Assembly: GCA_020532085.1 (NCBI GenBank)
Contig: JAJBAV010000023.1
Coordinates: 1-45,840 of the forward strand
Length of the DNA: 45,840 bases
Direction of reading: 5' to 3'
Origin: Candidatus Cloacimonadota bacterium
GTDB lineage: Bacteria > Cloacimonadota > Cloacimonadia > Cloacimonadales > Cloacimonadaceae
The stretch's first letter is position 1. Every line of letters begins with the position of its first letter. Position numbers and translations under genes: made by a program. The notes below the pieces were generated by a model that was given only the letters and a program-made list of their open reading frames with translations, searched no databases and was not told where the DNA came from. Positions 8,801-16,900 of the stretch are shown in pieces.

Positions 8801-11420
8801 CCGGAGCGGTGACGCTGTCGAAGTACTCTTCGTGCGGCAGGGCCACGATGGTGGGATCGGGCAGGGTGGTGAAGCGGAACACCTGCAAACCGGAAGTGGG
8901 ATCGGGGTTGCCGTCATCGTTGTAAGGCAGCACCGCCCAGTACCAGGTGGTGTTGAATCCCAGATCGATGTCGGCCTGCGCGCTCAGATCCAGATTGCTG
9001 TTGGTGGTCTCATACAGGTACTCGCCGTAGTAGTCGTTGCCGGGATCGATCAGGCTGGTACCCACGAACACTTCGTAGTAGGTCGGGGCTCCGCCACCCA
9101 CCGCGTTCTGCCAGTTCAGGATGCAGTTGGCAGGATCAACGGTTGTGGAATTGTCTTCCGGAGCCAGCAGGGTCACATGCTCGGGTGCCTGTCCGCCCAG
9201 GCGGATGCGCACGTTGTCCACGAAGAAGTCGTTGTCGGCATTGCTGACGGTCGATTCCCCGTAGAAGGCGACGTATTTGATGCCGGTGTAGGCATCCAGC
9301 GGGATCACATAATGGTCGCCGGTGTGGGAGACGCTGTTGTACACCTCGTAGATGCCGCCGGTGGTCAGGTCGTCATTGTCCCAGACCTTCACGGCGTTGG
9401 CGGTGGACCAGGATGTGCCGTCGCTGATCAGGACCACGAACTTGTCGTCCACGCCGGAAAGACCGGCAGGATCGTCCGGAGGCAAGGCATTGGTGTAATC
9501 CGTCAGGGCAATATCAAATTCCAACTGGTAGCCCGCCCCGGGCATCTGTATGGGCGGGGTCATCAGCCAGTATTTCCAAGTTGTTCCGTATATGTTCGTT
9601 TTGGCTGATTTGTTGGTAGGGTCGGTTACTATATTGGCGAAGTCATCCTGCAACCAGCCACTGGTGGTGGTTGTGAGCGTTACAGGCTCGGTGGTAAGCA
9701 GACCCGACCATCTGGTCCAGTTGGTGGGCGGGAAGGTGGTTCCGGTGGTGCCGAAATCCTCCAGCCAGGGCATGGTGTAGATGATGGGATCCGGCCTGGT
9801 GGTGAAGCTCTGCACCGTCGCGCCGGGTCCGGTGCCTGAGCCGTTGTAGGCTGCCACAGTCCAGTAGTAGGCGGTGTTGTAGTTCAGGGCCGTGGTGAGG
9901 GTATAGGGCGAGGTCACGTCGCTGGCGTAGAGTGTGCTGCCGTCGGTGGTATCCAGGTAGAGGTTGTAGCCGGTGGGGATGCCGCCCGTGGTGGGAGGAT
10001 CCCATTCGAAGGTGGTGTATTCGTTCACATCGGTGGCCAGGTCCGCGGGCGCAGTCAATGTGGGCGCGCCGGGCGCTACCGCGGCAAGGTCCGGACCGAA
10101 GAGATGATCGACGTAAATGTATGACGCTGCGGTTTGTTGGGGAGAATGGAAGGCCAGGTAGTAATTGCCGGGGGTCAGTCCGCTCAGATCAATTGTGACC
10201 GGATACCAGATGCCAGTTGCGGCAAAGGTGATATCCGCGCCCACCTGGGTCCAAGTGGTCCTGTCGGTCGATTGCAGAACCTGAAGCACCTGGCTTGTGG
10301 CGGATGCCTTGGCATAGAAATCCAGGCTGCTGGTTGCGTCTACGGCCAGGATGGGTGTTGAAATTGTGTAGGCAGTGGATGTAGACGTGTAGGCATACAT
10401 GCTGGCCGCGCCATAGAAGGGCGAGGTGGTGCTGCGTCCCCAGTAAGTCGTGCTGGTGGTGGTCCTCAGCCAGCCCAGGGGCGGGAACTCCGTGGCATCG
10501 AAGCTTTCGGCGATCTGATCCGCAGTGGGCGTCTTGAAGCTCCAGGTAGTCACGCCGGTGGCCGGCCCGTTGGCGTTGTAAGGCACCACTTTCCAGTAGT
10601 AGGTGGTCCCGGGGGCCAGGGTGGGCGTGTAGGAGGTTCCGGGCTGATCATTGCTGACCAGGGTGCTGCCGTCCACCGTGTCCAGATAGACGTCATAACC
10701 ATCTGGCATGCCCCCGCCGTCACTCCAGGACAGCACTCCGTCCAGGAAGCAGTAGCCGGCGTTGGCGGGATAGACCAGCACGGCCGGGTTGGGGGGATCG
10801 GTTTGCGGGGTTACGAGGGCCAAATTGGATCTACTGGTGGAACGCGTCCCGGCTGTTGTTGGCCAGGTTGTATCAGCTTGCTTGTAAACCAATTTGTAGT
10901 CCGGGCTGGTGCTACTGTAGCGCCAGGTGGGATAGCCGGTCACATAATCGCCGTCCCAGTTTTTCCAGAAGATCTCGATGTTGCTGGTCCCATCCCAGTC
11001 GAAATTGGCCAGGTTGAAAGCGATGTAAAACCAGCCGCCGCCGTTGAAGGTGAGGTTGCCGGAAAAGACCTGGGTGAAAGCGGTGGAATCCGGCATGGCG
11101 GTTCCGGTCTCGTCGGCGGTGGTGTTGTAGGTGGTTAGGGTGGTGTGCCGGATGAACATGTGCAGGTCCAGCATTTCATAGTTGGACGGTGTGTTTCCGA
11201 CGTAATATCCGACCCCGACCATGTTGTCGGTGCCGTCATAGCCCGCTGCTGTCATCTCCGCGGCGGTGACGATGGTCTTGGTCCAGCCAAAGTCATATAG
11301 TCCGCTGAATGGTCCATACGTGGCTGAGGAACTGGTGCCCAGGGTGCCGATGGGATAAACGTCGGCCCAGGCAAACGCCGCCAAGAGCAGGAGCAGGGTA
11401 AAGAGCAAGGGTTTTTTCAT
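5856..11420 (-). CDS. Giant secreted multidomain protein (1854 aa)
   Basis: The start is set at the ATG at 11420: it gives a clean signal peptide (MKKPLLFTLLLLLAAFAWA) and has AAGGAG six bases upstream; the reading frame extends 52 codons further up without a signal sequence. Domains in order: an N-terminal module (~20-190); FN3-like (~205-295); choice-of-anchor/MAM-like jelly roll (~300-455); alternating FN3 and anchor-J-like blocks to ~1010; CARDB-like (~1015-1120); a ~180-aa module shared with other proteins here (~1125-1305); two carboxypeptidase-regulatory-like folds (~1307-1480); a MAM-like domain (~1510-1680); and a FN3-like C-terminus with the VYGSNDP motif. No enzyme motif or membrane anchor is visible. 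It is probably an exported adhesin or carbohydrate-binding surface protein (inference). Long open frames on the opposite strand are composition artefacts. Confidence 0.9.
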   Translation of the reverse strand: MKKPLLFTLLLLLAAFAWADVYPIGTLGTSSSATYGPFSGLYDFGWTKTIVTAAEMTAAGYDGTDNMVGVGYYVGNTPSNYEMLDLHMFIRHTTLTTYNTTADETGTAMPDSTAFTQVFSGNLTFNGGGWFYIAFNLANFDWDGTSNIEIFWKNWDGDYVTGYPTWRYSSTSPDYKLVYKQADTTWPTTAGTRSTSRSNLALVTPQTDPPNPAVLVYPANAGYCFLDGVLSWSDGGGMPDGYDVYLDTVDGSTLVSNDQPGTSYTPTLAPGTTYYWKVVPYNANGPATGVTTWSFKTPTADQIAESFDATEFPPLGWLRTTTSTTYWGRSTTSPFYGAASMYAYTSTSTAYTISTPILAVDATSSLDFYAKASATSQVLQVLQSTDRTTWTQVGADITFAATGIWYPVTIDLSGLTPGNYYLAFHSPQQTAASYIYVDHLFGPDLAAVAPGAPTLTAPADLATDVNEYTTFEWDPPTTGGIPTGYNLYLDTTDGSTLYASDVTSPYTLTTALNYNTAYYWTVAAYNGSGTGPGATVQSFTTRPDPIIYTMPWLEDFGTTGTTFPPTNWTRWSGLLTTEPVTLTTTTSGWLQDDFANIVTDPTNKSAKTNIYGTTWKYWLMTPPIQMPGAGYQLEFDIALTDYTNALPPDDPAGLSGVDDKFVVLISDGTSWSTANAVKVWDNDDLTTGGIYEVYNSVSHTGDHYVIPLDAYTGIKYVAFYGESTVSNADNDFFVDNVRIRLGGQAPEHVTLLAPEDNSTTVDPANCILNWQNAVGGGAPTYYEVFVGTSLIDPGNDYYGEYLYETTNSNLDLSAQADIDLGFNTTWYWAVLPYNDDGNPDPTSGLQVFRFTTLPDPTIVALPHEEYFDSVTAPDMAYGWTGYVNSTSTSAYVRTYSSTTYAQSPPNSVQMSNSADAAADLRLITPMIDLGRSLSQIKLKFYASSSSTGYPLLVGTVDVPDGTGTFNQIASISLTSTKTEYEVSYADYTGTDQYICFMHGLGGTYRSLYIDDVRLLELLPNDLAATAVSNPGIMTAGTAYDFTVDVYNEGTATQSAYTVKLMSVDARTELATLDVTTPLDPGASAQHILSWTPATGGVYEVYGKVVLTGDQNATNDDSPTTELYVLDNTMTVIPVGDDETTTSGYYLPLSMYYKNSVTEELYFTDEMHLQSGTITAIVYKNTFLNDLTGKAVKIWMAHTTVTDLTGGWLPGVDYTLVFDGTVDFPSGVNYIVIPLDTPFSYTGGTLATRVNRPMDTVYHSASDKFYYTTTPDHTNRSRYLYSDSVTYDPLAPSATGTAVGYVPNTLFVVQNATFDPQAILSGHVYQSGTTTPIEGAMVNLTERAVAYTDEFGYYEFTYWDSTFVDLTCSATDYYSSTATGISFEPGTPVTQDFYLQALPSLTVSGVVTSNDYPAGLVGATVELFGYHNYSTTTGAGGVFSIADVKGSVDILAYTWEVSKAGYASASGSFNAIETNVDLGTINLTEYLWTPYNLVASHEGDNARLLWEPAGEPDYLFFDFEDDNGGWVSGGYGDWQWTDAYNVANYVVGGYPDSEVPPTAAYSGTGLWGTILYAPYSMSGAWSYLTNTVDLAGFTSPQMRFWRWNNLYYTFDYYYVEVSTNGSTWTTVLTETAIENAWAEKVVDLSAYADQTIQIRFSVYATTVVSYAGLYIDDIYIGPAPSKAMAAQFGARNDDRWFLNYDVFRFLAADEAIPGNWNLLDGAVADTTYLDTGFAALGEGSYKWAVKANYSGALESEAIISNALGIFITPPDVENGTIGATGNNVTIAWPAEPGASYYTVYGSNDPYAPDPWAILGYSATPSFTFDAGATAYKFFKITASDGEMPASKGVWPQLNK

Positions 11421-11556
11421 GTTAACTCCTTGGGTAGGTGTGAATGTCATCAGACGGGATCTAAGCGATAAATTGACTCCGCCTGCTTGGGTATTGAAGT
11501 TGAAAAGAAGGGGTAAGGACTTCCGGGGCGGGCGCGGGCACGGTTTTGATGTGATA

Positions 11557-11564
11557 ATGTGCGA
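11557..11564 (-). promoter_or_regulatory. TCGCACAT motif upstream of giant secreted protein gene
   Basis: The octamer TCGCACAT, within an AACGTCGCACATTA context, lies 137 bp upstream of the start codon at 11420. It matches the sites upstream of the genes starting at 3935 and 13958. The rest of 11421-11939 shows no gene I can support. Confidence 0.35.
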
Positions 11565-11939
11565 CGTTATCCTCATGTAATGGGTGCCGGACGCGGGTTT
11601 GGGGATGGTCCTTGCTTGGGATTGATGTTATGTTGTTGTGGTTTTGAATGCTTCTTTCCTGATCGGGGATGCGGTTGCATCCTCCTTCCCCAGATCTCCT
11701 CGAATTCCTACGATCGAAATGCGTGAGTTCTTCCCGCATTCAATCTCCTTGGTCAGTTTTTGTCCGGTTTGGTTAAACTGCTTAAGGCCGTTCGTTGTGT
11801 GGCTTGAAATACGCGTCAAGCCGACCGGGGACGTGAACCAAGTTCGCCCCGGGGATGGCATTTCACCACCCGGCCATCATTTTTTTTAGCCCGCCGGGGG
11901 TGTCAAGCTTTTTTTCGCGGGGAGCGGCGGAAGCCAATC

Positions 11940-12260
11940 CAGGAGTAGCAGACATCCCCGTCATTCACCCCACGAACTCACTGCGCTCGTCCGCGAGGAC
12001 CCCGAGCCAAGGCCCGGAGGGACTTTTGGAACTAAAAGACAAACCCCTGCGGGGTTTCGCAAACGGGGACGTTTGCGGCTCCAGTGGCATATACAGGAGT
12101 GGCAGACGTCCTCGTCTGCCAAGGCCCGGAGGGACTTTCTGACGCAGAGAACAAGCTTCTCCGAAGCTTCGCAAACGGGACGTTTGCAGCTCCAGGATGG
12201 AGAGCTTTCGAAACTCAAAGAACAAGCTCCTTCGAATCTTTGCAATCGAGGACGTTTGCG
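11940..12260. repeat. REP cluster, GCAAACG/GCAGACG family, left of RAYT 1
   Basis: Palindromes include GCAAACG-GGGA-CGTTTGC (12059-12076), GGCAGACG-TCCT-CGTCTGCC (12101-12120), a copy with a 3-base loop (12171-12187) and a degraded copy (12242-12259). Between them are AAGGCCCGGAGGGACTTT and ACAAGCTTCTCCGAAGCTTC modules. The cluster directly abuts the RAYT gene at 12353 and continues on its far side. Confidence 0.85.
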
Positions 12261-12352
12261 ACTCCGATCTGGGTCAGTTGTAACTCCCGAAAAAACTACT
12301 TTACAGTTTTAGATACTTCCATCCCTTGGAAAAAACATCTTGGGAAAGCCTT

Positions 12353-12985
12353 ATGGAAAAGATCGTGGAAAAACACCGGCGCTCATTACCTCATTTACAG
12401 CTGGAGGGACAGATCATTTCCCTCACCTGGCGGCTGGCCTTCACCCTGCCCCAAACCTTGCTGGACATGCAGGACGATTTGAAAGAGACCTTGGCCAAAA
12501 TCGGCAAGCAGAAACATCTGGATGCTGCAGCCACATACTCAGAATATGTAAAAAAGCTACAGGACTACGATGCCTATTTGGGGAAATTCGAACTGGCGGG
12601 AATATCTTTGACTGAGGATGCAATCGCCTCCATGCTGGCCTCCGCGTTCCGGTTCTACGACAGCAGTTTGTATGAATTGCACAGTTATTGCCTGATGCCC
12701 AACCATGTTCATTTGCTAATCAGGCCACTACTGGACGGTCAGGGCGGGTTCCATCAGACCAGTGCGATCGTGCAACGCCTGAAGAGCTTCACTGCCAAAC
12801 GGATAGACGCGCACTTGGGGAGGCGGGGAAAGGTTTGGCAGGCAGACTATTTTGACAGATTCATCCGGAATCCTGCTGATTATCTGAATGTTGTGAAATA
12901 CATCCTGGATAATCCTTTGAAAGCCGGATTGGTTAAACGCCATGATGAGTGGAAGCACGCTTATTACCAGCCAGGCTTGATCTGA
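12353..12985 (+). CDS. REP-associated tyrosine transposase (RAYT) 1
   Basis: This is a 210-aa Y1/HUH-type transposase-like protein. The family nicks and rejoins single-stranded DNA at REP hairpins and is thought to spread them. The metal-binding HxH is at residues 118-120 (MPNHVHLL). The likely nucleophile is Tyr183 in a YILxNPxKAG motif. The start was chosen at ATG 12353 because the paralogue at 20057 starts at the same residue (MEKIVEKHR); an in-frame TTG lies nine codons upstream. It is aligned end to end with that paralogue without gaps, both ending in PGLI. REP palindromes of the GCAAACG/GCAGACG type flank it on both sides. No terminal inverted repeats or second transposase gene are seen, as expected for a domesticated RAYT. 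Confidence 0.9.
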   Translation: MEKIVEKHRRSLPHLQLEGQIISLTWRLAFTLPQTLLDMQDDLKETLAKIGKQKHLDAAATYSEYVKKLQDYDAYLGKFELAGISLTEDAIASMLASAFRFYDSSLYELHSYCLMPNHVHLLIRPLLDGQGGFHQTSAIVQRLKSFTAKRIDAHLGRRGKVWQADYFDRFIRNPADYLNVVKYILDNPLKAGLVKRHDEWKHAYYQPGLI

Positions 12986-13011
12986 GACAAGTGAGGCTAT
13001 TGGAGGTGCGT

Positions 13012-13340
13012 CAAACGGGGACGTTTACGGCTCCAGTGGCTGATCCAGGAGTGGCAGACGTCCCCGTCATTCACCCCACGAACTCACTGCGCTCGTCCGC
13101 GAGGACCCCGAGCCAAGGCCCGGAGGGACTTTCTGACACAGAGAACAAGCTTCTCCGAAGCTCCGCAAACGGGGACGTTTGCGGCTCCAGTAGCATATAC
13201 AGGAGCGGCAGACGTCCCCGTCTGCCAAGGCCCGGAGGGACTTTTGGAACTAAAAGAAAAACCCCTGCGGGCTTTGGCAAACGGGGACGTCTGCCACTCC
13301 GATGTTTTGTGTGTTTTGTGCAGATGGGGACGTCTGCCAC
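13012..13340. repeat. REP cluster, GCAAACG/GCAGACG family, right of RAYT 1
   Basis: It holds GCAAACG-GGGA-CGTTTGC (13165-13182), GGCAGACG-TCCC-CGTCTGCC (13207-13226), a hybrid stem GGCAAACG/CGTCTGCC (13276-13295) and half sites at 13012-13027 and 13324-13339. A ~100-bp stretch starting near 13046 repeats the sequence at 11946 almost exactly, so the RAYT gene is bracketed by direct copies. Confidence 0.85.
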
Positions 13341-13769
13341 TCCGATATTTTATTCTTCACTCCGCGCGAACAAATGGAAAGGAGTGGAAAAAAATCCATG
13401 CTTCGGGAAATGATTCCTCCCCCCAGGAAGAAAAGTCCTTGACAATAAGTTCGGTACCGGCAGCCTTGACTTTTATAGCGTTGAATATTTTCTGCCTAGC
13501 TTGGATCTCTTTATTGGCCTGCCATGCAGGCCCGATCCACAGATTCCGGAAACCGCTACGGCTTCCCAGCAGGGGACAGCCGCAAACACAGGGAGCGTTG
13601 ATGAAACTTGGCTACCGAGCATACCAGCTTCAAGCTTCCGGCAGCCCCAAACTGCCGCGAGGAAGAGCAGCATCAACTTTCCCCGGCTTTCCACCCTTTT
13701 ATTTCAAAGCATCGTCCGAAAACAGTTTTCCCCCGTCCCCCGCTTTGCGCGACGCGTCCAAACGTAACA

Positions 13770-13777
13770 TCGCACAT
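13770..13777 (+). promoter_or_regulatory. TCGCACAT motif upstream of 1684-aa secreted protein gene
   Basis: TCGCACAT in an AACATCGCACATTA context, 181 bp upstream of the start at 13958. It is the third copy of the motif seen ahead of the secreted protein genes starting at 3935 and 11420. The rest of 13341-13957 appears to be upstream and leader sequence; no gene was recognised. Confidence 0.35.
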
Positions 13778-13848
13778 TACAAGCGGCCTTCCGCGCGAAT
13801 CCAGGCCACGGGAAAACAGCTTCACTTAGTAACTTCAAAAACAAATCC

Positions 13849-13898
13849 GGGGCCGCAATCCGGCCGGGAGAACAAACCTCCGGGCTGAAACCGGCCCC
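13849..13898 (+). promoter_or_regulatory. Structured 5' leader hairpin
   Basis: A stem GGGGCCG (13849-13855) pairs with CGGCCCC (13892-13898). It encloses a second small stem GGAG/CTCC (867-870 with 878-881 of the 13-kb region). It lies 60-110 bases before the start of the 1684-aa secreted protein. It has no T-run, so it is not a terminator. It could stabilise or regulate the mRNA; this is inference only. Confidence 0.3.
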
Positions 13899-13957
13899 GC
13901 AGACCTATCCCCAGAAATTCTTCAACCCAACAATGCCTCTTCAAGGAGAGATGATTT

Positions 13958-16900
13958 ATGAAGAAATTACTAATTCTGCTAATGGCCCTGTCCCTGGCGG
14001 GACTGGCTTTTGCTGACGTAATAATCGGATCAGGGACAAGTACCGGAAGGTATCCCCTGAACGATTATTTCGTGTATTCCAGGTCGCAATGCATATATTT
14101 GAGCTCGGAAATAAGTGCCAACCCTGGCACAATAACCGCTTTGCAATGGTATCGGAATGATACCGGCGCGGATCCAAACGCCATAGGCACCACCGAAATC
14201 TGGCTTACGGAAACACCCTTGACCACATTGTCCACCTGGCAGACTGAGGGAACCCTGGTTGCCACCATTTCCAACATAGACCTGGGTTCCGGCGGTGGCT
14301 GGTATAACGTGGATATTGCTGATTTCGATTATTCCGGTGGGAACCTTATGGTTTCCGTTCGCACCCAGAACGCGCCATATACCTCTCCTCATTCCTACTG
14401 GCGCTATACCAGCACCTCAACCTACTTAAGTCTGCTTGGCAATAGTGACGGTACAAACCCTCCAGATGTATACACGAGTTATTCCCGACCGAATATAACA
14501 TTCGTGGGCATCGACGTTGCGGTGTGGGACGAACCCACCAACCATGTGACGGATTTTGCCGCAGGGACTCTGGCCTATACCTCTATCCAGTTGAACTGGA
14601 CCGGTTCCACCGGCGCGCAGCTGCCCGGCAATTATCTGATCCAAGCGATCAAGAGTCCCGGAACCTATGCCGCGGTGGCAGATGGAACTCCGGTGGCCAA
14701 CGACGCGGTTTGGACAGACAACAACGCCGCGATCAACGTGGCCCATGTAGTGGGTGCCAACACCTACACTTTCACGGGGCTGACTGCCAACACGGCCTAT
14801 GAATTCAAGATCTGGCCCTACACAAATTCGTTGGCCGCAATTGATTTCAAAACCGACGGGACCATCCCGACGGTGAACGCCTCCACTCTAGACCCCACCC
14901 AGGCTCTGGATTACAGCCAGGACTTCAACAGCGGCACTTCGCTGCCTGCCATCAACTGGACCGGAGACATGTCTATTAGCTCCACACACGGCAATGCCGG
15001 CACCAACGGCCTGTATAAGAACCTCTACAGCTACACTACCACTACCAACGCTGTAACCCCTCCCATCGGGCCGATGACCGACGACTGCCAGATCCTGTTC
15101 GATTACCGGATCGTGAATTACTCTGGCTATCCCTCCACCGGAACCACCCTGGGGGCCAGCGACAAGATCGAGGTGCAGGTTTCCACCGACAACGGAGCCA
15201 ACTTCACCACCATCTATACGATCGACAGTACCAACCATGTTACCAGCAACGCCTTTGCCACGCTCAACCTTCCCGTTACGGCTTATGACGGGGACATCAT
15301 CCTGGTGAAGTTCCTGAGCACCTGGGGTGCCGGGGATTATTACGTGGATATCGACAACGTGATCGTGCGCGAAACCCCCCTGGCCGGGATTCTGACCGTC
15401 TCTCCGAACCCGGTGGAATGTGGAAACGGCTATGTCGGATTCGATAAGAACGTGCAGGTGTCACTCACCAACACCGGAGTGGCGGCGTTCATCGTAAGCA
15501 CCATCGCCCTGGAAGATTACACCAACTTCGATCTGGCCGACCTCCCCACCCTGCCCGTAACCATCAATCCCGGCGATCCCGCCGTTACCTTCACCGTGGT
15601 GTTCAATCCCACCGTGGCTGGCGCCCTGACCACCAACCTGCTGATCAACGACACCCGTCTGAACTCCAGCATCGTGGTTAACGGCACCGGCGTGGATCCT
15701 CTGGTTGGCGAGATCTGCGAGAACCCCTATCTGGCCACCCTGCCGCTGGTTGACTATGCCGGCACCACTGCCGGATACGCCAACGACTACACTTCGGCGA
15801 TGTTCACCGGGTTGGGCAGCACCTCCTATGTAGGAGGTAAAGACTGGGTCGCCAAGATCACAGTGCCAGCGGATGGCTGGCTGGATGTCAGCCTGGCTGA
15901 CCAGACCGGATACAGCTCACAGTGGATGGGAGTGTTTTTGGTCAACACCATTCCCAGCCTGGCTTCACCTGCCGCCGTGCTGGCCCAGGCAACTGGCTCC
16001 AGTGGTCCTCAAACCATCACTGACGCGGTGGTAGCAGCCGGAGATTACTATGTGATCGTGGACAACTGGCCCAGCCCCGCGGACATCTACTTCGTGCTGA
16101 ACGTCTCCTTCGAAGCTGTCACCAGCGCGCCCAACCCCGCCAATTTGGTGAGCCCGCTTGACGACGCCATCAACGTACCCCTCACCCAGACCCTGAACTG
16201 GAGCAGCGGCGGCGGCTACGTGGAAGGCTACCGGCTTTCCTTCGGTACCGTCGATCCCTATGCCGTGATCGTCAACGACGTGGACCTGGACATGCTAACC
16301 ACCTACGATCCGACCCTGGCCTACGGCACCGAATACTGGTGGACCGTTACCCCTTACAACTACCTTGGCGACGCCACTCCCATCACCGAGTGGTCTTTCA
16401 CCACCATGGCAGATCCCACCGTCATCATTCCTCCGGACTATCTGACGAACTTCGAGACCTGGCCTGCCACCAACTGGTCGCAGATGAACTACCTCTATGG
16501 CGGCACTCCCGCCATGGGCGGTAGCTGGTTGCAGGACGACTGGTTGAATGTAACCAGCCCCGTGGACAAAGCGGCCAAGATCAACATCTACTCTACCCAC
16601 AATTCCTGGCTGGTCACTCCTCCCATCCAGGTTCCCGGTGGCGATTACGTGCTGGAATTCGACCTGGCCCTGATGGTTTGGAGCAGCCTGTCTACCCCGG
16701 TGACAGCTGGCAACCAGGCCGACGACCGCCTGCTGCTGGTGATGAGCGACAACGCGGACATGAGCAGCCCCACCACCCTGATGGAGTGGAACAACACCGG
16801 CTCATCCAACGTGTTCGACAACATCTCACCCACCGGTGAGACGATCAGCTATCCCCTGGCCGGGATCACCGGCACCAAGCACTTCGCCTGGTACGCTGAA

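Noticed and set aside
13439-13470. TTGACA at 13439 as promoter of the 1684-aa gene
   Set aside because: No acceptable -10 element at 16-18 bases; left unassigned.
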